Below, piece by piece: positions 35,747 through 43,829 of a stretch of 64,000 bases of DNA. The position numbers and the translations under genes are program-made. The notes under the pieces are model-generated. The model saw only the letters and a list, made by a program, of their open reading frames with translations. It did not search any database and was not told the DNA's origin. This stretch comes from SM23-28-2 sp964512285. GTDB lineage: Bacteria; Chloroflexota; Dehalococcoidia; SM23-28-2. The DNA is taken from assembly GCA_964512285.1 (NCBI GenBank), contig CAZEJO010000002.1:43231-107230 (forward strand), read 5' to 3'. Position 1 is the first letter of the stretch, and each line of letters opens with the position of its first letter.

Positions 35747-36583
35747 CTAGACCTCCCGCTTTGCGAAAAATGGCTGAATCTCAGCGTAGCGGAACACAGG
35801 ACCGTCTCTACAGACGAAAACGGAGCCAAACTGACAGTGCCCGCAGAAACCAACGCCGCATCTCATGTTGCGCTCCATGGAGATGAAGATGTTTTCCGGC
35901 TCCACACCCCGGTGCTCTAGCTCGCGCACCGTGAAGCGCATCATCACCTCGGGGCCACAGACCAGGGCCACTGTCTGGAAGGGGTCAAACTGGACTCTGG
36001 GTATGAGCGTTGTCACAACCCCCACATTGCCGCGGTAACTGGCTGGGGCGGTATCCACCGTGACATCCACTTCAAGGTCTAATTGGCTGCGCCACTGCTC
36101 AAGTTCACGTTTGTAGAGCATGTCCTGGAGCGTTCGCGCACCGTAGACGAGGACGATTCTGCCGTATTTCTCCCGGTTGGAGAGAAGATGGTACAGCGCT
36201 GGGCGCAGCGGCGCCAGCCCGATTCCGCCGGTCACGATCACCACGTCGCTTCCGACGGCTTCCTCAACGGGCCAGTGATTGCCAAACGGACCGCGCACCC
36301 CCAGTACCTCCCCACGCTTCAGCTTGCATAGCGCCTGCGTCACTGTCCCGACCGCGCGCACCGTGTGCACGAGCGTCTGAGGTTTGCTGGGGTCGCCACT
36401 GATGGAGATCGGCACCTCGCCTACTCCGAACGCATAGAGCATGTTGAACTGCCCGGCGGCAAATGAGAACTCGCCAGCGCCGTTTGCCGGCTCAAGTTCA
36501 AGGGTGAACGTATCGTATGTTTCCTTCCGCACCCTTTGAAGGCAAAAGGGGCTTGGCAGCATCGGATCGGAGAGGCCAGCCAT
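35747..36583 (-). CDS. hydG: Group 3b hydrogenase diaphorase (gamma) subunit
   Basis: A 279-residue protein of the ferredoxin-NADP reductase fold. FAAGQFNMLY binds FAD, GVRGPFGNHWP and VIVTGGIGLAPLRP bind FAD/NAD(P), and VYGARTLQDMLYKREL is the nucleotide-binding helix region. The C-terminal CGVGFCGHCQFG...VCRDGPVF has four cysteines for a [2Fe-2S] cluster, as in PyrK/HydG. ATG 36583 is chosen (AGCAGG upstream); an earlier ATG at 36613 would overlap the preceding gene more. Confidence 0.92.
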   Translation of the reverse strand: MAGLSDPMLPSPFCLQRVRKETYDTFTLELEPANGAGEFSFAAGQFNMLYAFGVGEVPISISGDPSKPQTLVHTVRAVGTVTQALCKLKRGEVLGVRGPFGNHWPVEEAVGSDVVIVTGGIGLAPLRPALYHLLSNREKYGRIVLVYGARTLQDMLYKRELEQWRSQLDLEVDVTVDTAPASYRGNVGVVTTLIPRVQFDPFQTVALVCGPEVMMRFTVRELEHRGVEPENIFISMERNMRCGVGFCGHCQFGSVFVCRDGPVFRYAEIQPFFAKREV

Positions 36584-36596
36584 TATCGCCTGCTTT

Positions 36597-37067
36597 TCAA
36601 GAGCGAACGCCATCATAGACATCCAGAAGCTGCAATCGCGTTGCCTGAAGCCGTTTCTCGATGACGTGGGCAATACGCTTCATGAGTTCGTAGCCGAGTT
36701 CGTGATCTTCTTCGCATTTGCCGCGAAGGCATGTCCCATCGAGAGCAACAGCCCGTGTCAATTCAACCGCTCGGGCTTCGAAACGCCAGCGGTACGGCTC
36801 AATGAGCCACGACCAGCCCAGAATATCGCCTTCTCCAAGGGTCTGAATGATGACAGCGCCGCGATTGGGAGCGAACGTCTCCACTGCCACCGTGCCGTGC
36901 CGAATGAGATAGAACAGGTTAGCGGGCTCGCCCTCTCGGAAGATAACCTCCCCTGCTTTGAACCGTACATTCGATGCACACCCGGTGAGCAGTTGAAGGT
37001 GGGACCTTTCCAGATCCTTGAAGAACGGGTGCTCCCCCAGGATACGTTCAGCATTCTCTATAGTCAT
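36597..37067 (-). CDS. Cyclic nucleotide-binding domain protein without DNA-binding domain
   Basis: A 156-residue protein. Residues about 10-130 form a CRP-type cNMP-binding beta barrel (FKAGEVIFREGEPANLFYLIRHGTV, LGEGDILGWSWLI). CRP is about 210 residues; here the chain ends after the C helix (LGYELMKRIAHVIEKRLQATRLQLL) and no helix-turn-helix is present. The usual phosphate-binding GE..RSA segment is only loosely kept. It sits between hydB and hydG, so it may be an assembly or allosteric factor of the hydrogenase rather than a transcription factor. Confidence 0.85.
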   Translation of the reverse strand: MTIENAERILGEHPFFKDLERSHLQLLTGCASNVRFKAGEVIFREGEPANLFYLIRHGTVAVETFAPNRGAVIIQTLGEGDILGWSWLIEPYRWRFEARAVELTRAVALDGTCLRGKCEEDHELGYELMKRIAHVIEKRLQATRLQLLDVYDGVRS

Positions 37068-37086
37068 CGGTCCTTCCCCTTTTTTG

Positions 37087-38226
37087 TTAGCTCTTACCTA
37101 CGCTCAGCCGGATCGCGTTCACTTCCTCTGTTATGTCGATTCCAACCGGGCACCAGGTGATGCAACGCCCGCAACCCACACAACCCGATGTGCCAAATTG
37201 GTCGATCCACGTAGCCAATTTGTGCGTCAGCCACTGGCGATAACGGGCCATCGCTGAGGAACGGACGCTGCCGCCGTGGATGTACGAGAAGTCCATAGTG
37301 AAGCAGGAGTCCCACTTGCGCCAGCGTTCGGCGTGCTCGCCAGTCAGATCGGTGACATCTTCCACAGTGGTGCAGAAACAGGTCGGACAGACCATCGTGC
37401 AGTTGCCGCATGTTAGGCAGCGCTTGGCGACTTCGTCCCAGTGTGGGCTTTCATAGCTGCGGTACAGCAAGTTCTCGATGTCCCGCGTGTACATCTTCCG
37501 GCCCATTTCGCTGGCGGTTTTCGCCACGATACGTTCGGCTGCCGTCTTTTGCTCTTCACTTGCCGCTTCATGGGGAACCTCACGGAGAACCTCTGCGCCC
37601 AGCTCCGTGCCAACCTCCGCTACGAAGTAGTGGCGGCCTGCCTCCAGCACTTCCGTCAGTGCAAGATCAAACCCGAACTTCGCCTCCGGCCCGGTATTCA
37701 TGGAAGCGCAAAAACAGGTGCCGCCAGCATGACCACAGTTAACCGCAACTATGAAGAGACCTTGGCGCCGTGCTTGGTAGAAGGGGTCCCTGTATTCTCC
37801 GCTCAAGAAGATTTTGTCCTGAATGGCGATGGCGTGGATCTCACACGGCCGGACGCCGATAAACGCAGACTTAGGTACTTCCTCATCCTCTTCCATGATC
37901 TGGAACCCGTTACCGCCGGGCTTGGCTCGCCACAGGCGCACGATCGGCGGGTGGAGAAACTTCTTCCAGGAGTCGGGTCCGACGGTGTAGCCAAAGAGTG
38001 CCTCATCGTTGCGTCTCTTGAGACGGTAGGTACCACCGTCCTGCTCGTCTGTCCATCCGACAGGCAGATCCGCAACGGAGGTTAGATCGTCGTACACGAT
38101 AGCACGGTCGCGAACTGTTGGCCCCCTGACCCGATAGCCTCTCTTCTCCAGAGTATCAAGCAACTGCTGGAGATGATCACGCTCCAAAGCGGCCAACTCC
38201 CTGCCCTGTGGAGAGAGCCCTGTCAT
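37087..38226 (-). CDS. hydB: Group 3b hydrogenase iron-sulfur (beta) subunit
   Basis: A 379-residue protein from ATG 38226 (AGAGGTG upstream). The C-terminal part has two [4Fe-4S] motifs, CLTCGNCTMVCPTCFC and CVGCGRCITWCPVG, as in HydB/AsrA. A central block GVRPCEIHAIAIQDKIFLS and NCGHAGGTCFC is typical of the family. It passes electrons between HydG and HydD. It is the first gene of the six-gene minus-strand operon. Confidence 0.93.
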   Translation of the reverse strand: MTGLSPQGRELAALERDHLQQLLDTLEKRGYRVRGPTVRDRAIVYDDLTSVADLPVGWTDEQDGGTYRLKRRNDEALFGYTVGPDSWKKFLHPPIVRLWRAKPGGNGFQIMEEDEEVPKSAFIGVRPCEIHAIAIQDKIFLSGEYRDPFYQARRQGLFIVAVNCGHAGGTCFCASMNTGPEAKFGFDLALTEVLEAGRHYFVAEVGTELGAEVLREVPHEAASEEQKTAAERIVAKTASEMGRKMYTRDIENLLYRSYESPHWDEVAKRCLTCGNCTMVCPTCFCTTVEDVTDLTGEHAERWRKWDSCFTMDFSYIHGGSVRSSAMARYRQWLTHKLATWIDQFGTSGCVGCGRCITWCPVGIDITEEVNAIRLSVGKS

Positions 38227-38361
38227 ACTGACGCACCTCTTATCCTGAAGATGAGGCCTGCACCTGTGGCAGAGAGCAAGAGCATGGCCCGCAAAAGCCA
38301 AGAATGTAGACTACGGACAATTCCTAGCGCCGGTCCCAATAGCTGCATAGCCATCTACAAC

Positions 38362-38390
38362 CCTCGCACACCCAGAGGAGAAAAGCGAGG
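38362..38390 (-). terminator. Hairpin after response regulator
   Basis: Arms CCTCGC (38362-38367) and GCGAGG (38385-38390) with a 17-base loop, immediately downstream of the minus-strand regulator stop. No T tract. It may separate the regulator from the hydrogenase operon. Confidence 0.3.
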
Positions 38391-38395
38391 ATTCA

Positions 38396-39061
38396 TCACG
38401 GCGTATCCTCCAGTCTGAACCAGCCTCTTCTTAGCCCGTAAAGTATAGCCTCCGTACGCGAACCAACGCCCAGTTTGTGGAAGATGCTCCCGAGGTGGGC
38501 TTGAACCGTGCGCACGCTGAGGCAGAGCCCGTTGGCAATATCCTTGTTGGCCATTCCCTTGGCGACCAGACGCAGCACTTCCATCTCACGCTCCGTAAGA
38601 GACTCGTCCGGCTGCTCCTCGCCAGGCTTGCCCTGGAGCGTCCTGAAGCGATCTATGACCCTGCGGGCGATCGCCGGATGAAGCACAGACTCGCCGGCGT
38701 GCACAGCTCGGATGGCCCCGATCAGTTCGCGAGCACGCACGTTCTTCAGCAAGTAGCCCGCCGCCCCTGCCTCCAAGAGAGCGAAGATATACTGGTCGCT
38801 GTCATAGGCGCTGAGTACGAGAACAGCGATGGCTGGACAGTGAGCTTTGATCTGTCTGGTGGCTTCGATCCCGTTAAGCTTGGGCATGGCGATGTCCATC
38901 AGTACTACGTCCGGTCGCAGCTCCACGGCTAGCTTGGCGGCCTCCTCGCCATCGTCAGCCTCGCCAATCACCTCCATGTCCCGTTCGCGCTGAATGAGTT
39001 CGCGGGTGCCCTCTCGCACTACGACGTGATCGTCAGCAAGCAGAACCCTGATCTCATCCAT
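38396..39061 (-). CDS. NarL/LuxR-family response regulator (module 1, intact)
   Basis: A 221-residue protein from ATG 39061 (GGAGG upstream). The receiver domain has DDH, phospho-acceptor Asp in VVLMDIAMPKLNG, Ser in VLSAYDSD and Lys in YLLKNVRA. The LuxR-type helix-turn-helix is LTEREMEVLRLVAKGMANKDIANGL plus VRTVQAHLGSIFHKLGV. It faces the RAM-domain gene at 39510 across a shared leader, and is the only intact regulator of the four modules. Partner kinase candidate: the 45880 gene. Confidence 0.92.
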   Translation of the reverse strand: MDEIRVLLADDHVVVREGTRELIQRERDMEVIGEADDGEEAAKLAVELRPDVVLMDIAMPKLNGIEATRQIKAHCPAIAVLVLSAYDSDQYIFALLEAGAAGYLLKNVRARELIGAIRAVHAGESVLHPAIARRVIDRFRTLQGKPGEEQPDESLTEREMEVLRLVAKGMANKDIANGLCLSVRTVQAHLGSIFHKLGVGSRTEAILYGLRRGWFRLEDTP

Positions 39062-39080
39062 GGGGCGCTCCTCCAGCACC

Positions 39081-39509
39081 TTAGCCACTGATCATCATAA
39101 CCCTCCCTAGGAATTCCTTCAATTAGCAGAACGGCGTAGGCAGAATGGCGTACGCCACTGCTGAAGGACTGATCGTGGTTGTTTCTGAGCCACTCGAGGG
39201 CGGGGCTGCTTTTTGCCCGAGTTGCTGGCGCTGGCGACCATCTTCACCATAGAGGAAGCCGCGAATTGCCGGTGCTCCGGCCAGCTTCCGCGCTGGCCGC
39301 TGCTCTGGAGACAAGCCCTCCGGAGATGGGCGAGCTCAGGCTTGGAGCGCTCACTGCTCGCGCAAGATGGCAATCGGCCAGTGTTTTGGCTGATGGATGC
39401 TGATTCTGTTCTCATGCTTTCCTCGTAGGGCATTTGCTGATTGGAGCTAGGCTTTTCTCCCGATGAAAGGGGCCGCGCTGGCGTCTACCATGGACTCAGG
39501 AGGTGCGAA
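39081..39509. repeat. Module leader, copy 1 (interrupted)
   Basis: This 448-bp gap holds a split copy of the conserved leader. Its left part (39081-39165) has the shared CCACTGATCATCATAACCCTC and TTCAATTAGCAG blocks and a GGCGTA...TACGCC palindrome (39132-39155). Its right part (about 39421-39460) has the TAGGGCATTTGCT hairpin block. About 250 bp between them do not match the other copies and show no supported gene. The region separates divergent genes and should contain both promoters. The next gene has AGGAGG upstream. Confidence 0.6.
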
Positions 39510-39869
39510 ATGACTACTGCATATCTGCTGGTCAAGGCCAAAGAGGAAGCCCGACAGAACGGCCTCAGGAGCCAGATGGAGGAGCTGCTGGCGTTGCCCG
39601 AGGTCGAATCTGTCCAACCAGTCGAGGGCCTGTACGACTGCGTGGCCCAGGTGGACACTCCCATGACCACCATCTTCGTGACCCACAAAGTCATGAAGAT
39701 GGGTTGGGTGGCCAGGGTCCACCTGCTGAGAGTGGCCAAGCAGGTCCTGACAACCGCGGAGACCGAACAGGAACGCGCAGCCAGGCTGGCCAAGCAGCGC
39801 GAGATCATCGGGCGCCACTGGAGCCATGGACGAACATCCTCGGACGGGCCCGCTGAACGTGCCGCTTGA
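39510..39869 (+). CDS. Lrp/AsnC ligand-binding (RAM) domain protein with RQREII helix
   Basis: A 119-residue protein. Residues 1-75 match the stand-alone Lrp/AsnC effector-binding domain: TTAYLLVKAKEEA, LLALPEVESVQPVEGLYDCVAQV, then a helix and VARVHLLRV. No DNA-binding domain is present. Residues about 80-105 add a basic helix with ARLAKQREIIGRH, one copy of a motif that recurs in the three paralogs at 41831, 48359 and 56435. The GGAGG-led ATG 39510 is chosen. It may sense an amino acid or similar effector and act through another protein; both points are inference. Confidence 0.8.
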   Translation: MTTAYLLVKAKEEARQNGLRSQMEELLALPEVESVQPVEGLYDCVAQVDTPMTTIFVTHKVMKMGWVARVHLLRVAKQVLTTAETEQERAARLAKQREIIGRHWSHGRTSSDGPAERAA

Positions 39870-40092
39870 CGATTCGCTCAGCAAACCTACTGTGCAGCCC
39901 AGCAGGCAAACAAACGGCTGCAGACAGAACCTCGAACACCGGAGGTGACGCCTATGCTCACGTCACCCCCAGGAGGACCCAGACGATGGCACTGGCCGGG
40001 TGCAGAAAAGGGGCCCTAGGGTACAGCGGATGACCGAGGTGTTTACGCCCGAGGGTCAGCCATGTGGGGCACAGCGATGGGAGTGGGAATGG
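39870..40092. other. Non-coding stretch at the broken kinase end
   Basis: These 223 bp lie where the transmitter module of the 40093 sensor gene would be expected. No kinase-like coding sequence is visible in any frame. A GGAGGTGACGCC ribosome-binding-site-like sequence at about 39941 is followed by no supported gene. Confidence 0.4.
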
Positions 40093-41454
40093 TCAGGAGT
40101 TCCCCTCCGTGGGTCTTCCTTCGCTGACATCTCGAGCGATAACTTGAAAGGCCTTGGGGTGACCATCCCTGGTGATCAGGATTGCGCTCAGCCTGAGATG
40201 AACCTCCGACCCGTCCTCTTTTTTCAACCCCTGCTCATAAGACCCGCCCAAAGCTTCGCCCCGCAGTAGCTTGCGTCTCGCCTCTCTGGCCCGCTTGAGG
40301 TCCTCTTTGGAAAGGAAGTCCTTGACATTCATACCGATGAGCTTTTCTCGGGAATAGCCGGTAAGTTCGACACAGGCCCTGTTGACAGCGATGATCTCGC
40401 CCTCTAAGTCATGAAATAGGATCGCCTCTGTAGCGTTCTCAAGCAGGCCGCGATAGTTCTCTTCCGACCGTTGAAGCCAAGCCGCGATTCCTCGCTCCTT
40501 CTCATAGAGACGAGCATTCTCAACTGCGATGCCGATGACTCTGCCGCTGGCGCAAAGCAGATCTGTTTCCTCGCGGGCAAACCCTCTGGCGTGACGTGTG
40601 GCCACGCAAAGCGTCCCCAAGACCTTCCCCTTCGACTCCAAAGGGGCGATAAACTCCGCTACAATCTTTTCCTGGGCAATCATCGGCTTCGTAAGCCTGG
40701 GATCATGGGAAGCATCTTCTACCACCAGTGGCTCGCCGGTCTGGGCCACTAGTCCATTGAAGCCCTCGCCAACCTTCATTCTCTTCAGGCTGGCAGCGGT
40801 TATTTCAGATATTCCCTGATAAGTTTCGAGCACGAGCTCGTGGCCCCCTTCATCAACCAGGGATATCAAAACGGCATCCACGTTCGCCACTTCCATTACC
40901 TTGCCGGCGGCCAGGTTCAGGATGTCCCGCAGCTCCAGGGACTGGCTGACGATATTGGAGATGCCATTGACGGCGGCGAGCTGCCTCTCACTCATCTGGA
41001 TGACTTCTAGCTGCGCCTGAAGCTGCTGCTGGGCCGCTTGCAGTCTCGAAAGCACCTCTTCGCGGCGCCCTCTTTCGGCCCGGAGTCGCTCAAAGCCAAC
41101 GTTGATCACGGCACCCGCAGCGATAACGCCACCCACCTCCACCAGGGCATCGGAGCGATAGTCGGAGATAGCGAGGGCCCTTGGCAGCATGATGGCGAGA
41201 GCCAATGCCGAGGCAGCTAGCCCCGCCCTCATCCCGAACAGGAAGCCGACATAGGTGATGGGTAGCAGCATGAAGACGCGCTCGATTGCGTGCCGCTCTA
41301 GACCCAGCACAGAGCCCGGGTCCTCTATGTGCAGGAAGGGGAGCAACTCATCCGGGTAGTGCATGGGGATAGCCACTAGGAACATGACCACCGCAACCCA
41401 GAGTTCCACGCTCCCCATGGCTTCTGATATCCGGCCTGTGGCCTGCCGCTTCAT
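40093..41454 (-). CDS. Membrane GAF-PAS sensor protein lacking the kinase module
   Basis: A 453-residue protein from ATG 41454 (GAGGAGGCGGAC upstream). Residues about 15-120 hold about four membrane helices (MHYPDELLPFLHIED between them), about 120-165 a coiled coil, about 165-320 a GAF domain, and about 325-450 a PAS domain (ENYRGLLENATEAILFHDLEGEIIAVN). It stops shortly after VIARDVSE, exactly where the paralog at 45880 continues into its HisKA_3 and ATPase domains. It is therefore a truncated sensor: either a decayed gene or a stand-alone input protein. Positions 40965-41396 are almost identical in DNA to 47397-47828. Confidence 0.8.
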   Translation of the reverse strand: MKRQATGRISEAMGSVELWVAVVMFLVAIPMHYPDELLPFLHIEDPGSVLGLERHAIERVFMLLPITYVGFLFGMRAGLAASALALAIMLPRALAISDYRSDALVEVGGVIAAGAVINVGFERLRAERGRREEVLSRLQAAQQQLQAQLEVIQMSERQLAAVNGISNIVSQSLELRDILNLAAGKVMEVANVDAVLISLVDEGGHELVLETYQGISEITAASLKRMKVGEGFNGLVAQTGEPLVVEDASHDPRLTKPMIAQEKIVAEFIAPLESKGKVLGTLCVATRHARGFAREETDLLCASGRVIGIAVENARLYEKERGIAAWLQRSEENYRGLLENATEAILFHDLEGEIIAVNRACVELTGYSREKLIGMNVKDFLSKEDLKRAREARRKLLRGEALGGSYEQGLKKEDGSEVHLRLSAILITRDGHPKAFQVIARDVSEGRPTEGNS

Positions 41455-41475
41455 GTCCGCCTCCTCTGGGGATGG

Positions 41476-41556
41476 GGCCCAGCTGAGGGGTTCCTCAAAC
41501 TCGTCCTGCAGGCTGAACCAGCCTCCTCCTAGTCCACGAAGTACGGCCTCGCTGCG
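41476..41556 (-). pseudogene. Response regulator 3' remnant (module 2)
   Basis: About 27 codons (RSEAVLRGLGGGWFSLQDEFEEP) match the C-terminal end of the LuxR-type regulators at 38396 and 45155. The rest of the regulator is deleted. No stop codon separates the remnant from the sensor gene, so the frame runs on into the ATG at 41454. Confidence 0.75.
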
Positions 41557-41587
41557 CGCACCTCCAGAACGTCCCCCGTTGCCTATG

Positions 41588-41830
41588 ATAGTCCCCTTTG
41601 GTGATCGCTTCAATCGCAGGAATCGCCTAGGGAGAATAGCGGATGCCCCCTTCGGAAAACGCTGGGCACTCCAGTTTGTCATAGGCGTTTGCCCTGGGCA
41701 GACCTACGTGCTTTATCGAGGGCGAAATTAGGCCATGCCTCAGATGGCAGATGACGGGCAGAGCTGTACCTTGAAGCTGGATCGAGGAGGTTAGCCCGAA
41801 GAAAGTTCTACGAGAGAGGAGGTTAGCGAG
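41588..41830. repeat. Module leader, copy 2
   Basis: A full-length but diverged copy of the leader, 225 bp from GCTTCAAT (41607) to the ATG. Shared blocks are CATAGGCGTTTGCC with the GGC/GCC hairpin (41684-41693), GAAATTAGGCC (41724-41734), ATGGCAGATG and AAGCTGGATCGAGGAG near 41774-41789. Two GGAGGTTAG sequences lie upstream of the start. The remaining gap to the sensor start holds the regulator remnant. Confidence 0.75.
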
Positions 41831-42157
41831 ATGACAACGATCGCTTCCAAGGGGTTCGTTTCCATCTCCGAGGAGTCGGTTCAAGCAGCCCCGGAGTCAG
41901 AGACAGCTTGGATCGCCAGGCTGAAGCGGCAGCGGGAGATCATCAAGGCTTACCGTGCCGGCCTTCCGCGTCCGCCGGGTCCGGAGCCACAGCTTCATTT
42001 TGGCCATGCTGGCCCTCCTGGCTGGGAGGAAGCTTGGTTTGCCAGGCTGAAGAGGCAGCGGCAGATCATCAAGGCTCACTACGAGAAGCGCCGCGCGGCG
42101 ACGGAGGCTGTCCCTCTTCCAGTGAGGGAACGGCAGGACCTCGCCAAGGCCGCCTAA
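41831..42157 (+). CDS. RQREIIKA-repeat protein without RAM domain
   Basis: A 108-residue protein unlike known families. Residues about 25-45 and 65-90 are two copies of a helix motif, ARLKRQREIIKAY and ARLKRQRQIIKAH, joined by a Pro/Gly/His spacer (GLPRPPGPEPQLHFGHAG). The same two-copy tail forms the C-terminus of the RAM proteins at 48359 and 56435; here the RAM domain is missing and a short N-terminus (TTIASKGFVSISEESV) replaces it. DNA similarity to the 48359 gene continues past the stop (AAAGCTCATTCGA). It lies 66 bp upstream of clpX, probably in one transcript. Function unknown. Confidence 0.7.
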   Translation: MTTIASKGFVSISEESVQAAPESETAWIARLKRQREIIKAYRAGLPRPPGPEPQLHFGHAGPPGWEEAWFARLKRQRQIIKAHYEKRRAATEAVPLPVRERQDLAKAA

Positions 42158-42223
42158 AGCTCATTCGAATGGCCGGGGGCGTGCTACGCAGAAGGCAAGA
42201 CAGCTGATTACGCAAGGAGCCGA

Positions 42224-43540
42224 TTGAAAGCCATGCAAGGTTCTCGCCTAGGTCCGACGCGACATCATCTCTGCTCCTTTTGTGGCAAGAGCGAGGAGCA
42301 GGTACGCCACCTTATTGATGGCCCCGGCTCTGTCTACATATGCGACGAGTGCGTCCAGCTTTGCCAACAGATTCTACAGGAGAAGATGATTCAGCGACCC
42401 AGCGCTAGGGTGGCCCTGCAACGGGTGCCGCCCCCTAAGATCATCTATGATCAGCTCGGTGAGTACGTGGTGGGCCAGGAGCAGGCCAAGAAGGTGCTGT
42501 CGGTGGCCGTCTATAGACACTACAAGCGCATCTCCAACAGCGAACGACTCGAGGACATCGAACTGGAGAAAAGCAATATCCTGCTTCTGGGCCCCACCGG
42601 CTGCGGCAAGACCCTTCTCGCCCGCACCCTGGCCAAGATTCTCGATGCCCCCTTCACCATCGCCGATGCCACTACCTTGACCGAGGCGGGCTATGTGGGC
42701 GAGGACGTGGAGAACATTCTCCTGCCCCTTATCCGGGCGGCAGACTACGATATCACGCGCGCCGAGCGGGGAATCGTCTACATCGACGAGATCGACAAGA
42801 TCGCCCGCAAGAGCGGCTACAACCCCTCCATCACCCGCGACGTGTCAGGAGAGGGAGTCCAGCAGGCGCTGCTGAAGATCATCGAGGGGTATGTGGCCAA
42901 TGTGCCGCCTCAGGGTGGTCGGAAGCATCCTCAACAGGACTTCATCCAGATCAACACGGCCAACATCCTCTTCATATGCGGTGGCGCCTTCCTAGAACTG
43001 GATGCAATCATCGATAGGCGCGTGGGCGCAAGCAGACGCTCCCTGGGCTTCCGGGCGGGCCTCGCTCAAGAGGACTCGACTAAGACCCGCGATGAGATCC
43101 TCACTCATGTGGCGCCTGATGACCTCTTGGAGTACGGCCTTATCCCCGAGTTCGTGGGACGCCTGCCGGTGATTGCGCCTCTGCAATCGCTGGACAAGCA
43201 GGCCATGATGGCTATCCTTACCGAGCCCAAGAACGCCCTGGTGAAGCAGTTCCAGCGCTTCTTCGCTCTGGACGGGGTAGAGCTAGTATTCACCGAGGAT
43301 GCGCTGGAGGCGGCGGCTGAGGAGGCCATGCGGCACAAGATGGGCGCCCGCGGCCTGCGCACGGTGGTGGAGGACACCCTGTTGGACGTGACGTACGAGA
43401 TCCCCTCCCACCCCAACATCAAGAAGTGTGTGGTCAATGCTGAAGCCATACTGGGTCACCGGAAGCCTATCCTACTTAGCGCTGACGGCCAGGCGGTGGA
43501 GCCGTCGGAGGAAGAGGAAGCCCGCGCCGAGACAGCCTAG
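42224..43540 (+). CDS. clpX: ATP-dependent Clp protease ATP-binding subunit ClpX
   Basis: A 438-residue AAA+ unfoldase. The N-terminal zinc domain is CSFCGKSEEQ...CDECVQLC. Walker A is GPTGCGKT, Walker B IVYIDEIDKI, the pore loop GYVG, and sensor and arginine-finger regions are intact (DRRVGASRRSLGF, MGARGLRTVVED). It feeds tagged proteins to ClpP; no clpP is in the window. AAGGAG lies 4 bases before the TTG at 42224 and 13 before the ATG at 42233, so the start is uncertain by three codons. It follows the RQREIIKA protein gene. Confidence 0.97.
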   Translation: MKAMQGSRLGPTRHHLCSFCGKSEEQVRHLIDGPGSVYICDECVQLCQQILQEKMIQRPSARVALQRVPPPKIIYDQLGEYVVGQEQAKKVLSVAVYRHYKRISNSERLEDIELEKSNILLLGPTGCGKTLLARTLAKILDAPFTIADATTLTEAGYVGEDVENILLPLIRAADYDITRAERGIVYIDEIDKIARKSGYNPSITRDVSGEGVQQALLKIIEGYVANVPPQGGRKHPQQDFIQINTANILFICGGAFLELDAIIDRRVGASRRSLGFRAGLAQEDSTKTRDEILTHVAPDDLLEYGLIPEFVGRLPVIAPLQSLDKQAMMAILTEPKNALVKQFQRFFALDGVELVFTEDALEAAAEEAMRHKMGARGLRTVVEDTLLDVTYEIPSHPNIKKCVVNAEAILGHRKPILLSADGQAVEPSEEEEARAETA

Positions 43541-43729
43541 GCTGGCTCCCCTAGCCATTTAGCCACCCGCCCTACCACGTAGCTCTGACTCCGCTCAGAT
43601 CTTGAGGGGATAACCCTACGGCACAGTCGTCAAGTGCTGATTCCAGTAGCTCATAGACCACATCCCTTGCCCCCAGCAATTGTATGCTCGACCGCTGAGC
43701 GAACCCCGACAGCCTGTCTGAGAAGCAAG

Positions 43730-43750
43730 AGGCCGCCCATTCGGCGGCCT
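43730..43750. terminator. Hairpin downstream of tRNA fragment / clpX
   Basis: Arms AGGCCGCC (43730-43737) and GGCGGCCT (43743-43750) are perfectly complementary with a 5-base loop. It lies 35 bp beyond the 3' end of the tRNA fragment and 190 bp after clpX; no T tract on either side. Confidence 0.5.
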
Positions 43751-43784
43751 TCGCCTTGCATGCGTTGTGACTGTTAGTCAGAGA

Positions 43785-43829
43785 TGGAGCGGGAGACGGG
43801 GATCGAACCCGCGACAACCTGCTTCGAAG
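43785..43829 (-). pseudogene. tRNA 3' half with encoded CCA
   Basis: On the minus strand: anticodon loop CTTCGAA, stem strand GCAGG, T arm GCGGG-TTCGATC-CCCGT, acceptor strand CTCCCGC, discriminator T and CCA. The matching 5' half (acceptor GCGGGAG, D arm, anticodon 5' strand) is absent. The T arm and acceptor look like tRNA-Gly, whereas the loop as positioned would read TCG (Arg), so the parent is uncertain. It begins at the 5' edge of the anticodon loop, like the fragments at 5093 and 61098. Confidence 0.65.

Noticed and set aside
39119..39433. Minus-strand open frame inside the interrupted leader copy 1
   Set aside because: It crosses the conserved leader blocks and has no similarity or start signal; treated as non-coding insertion.
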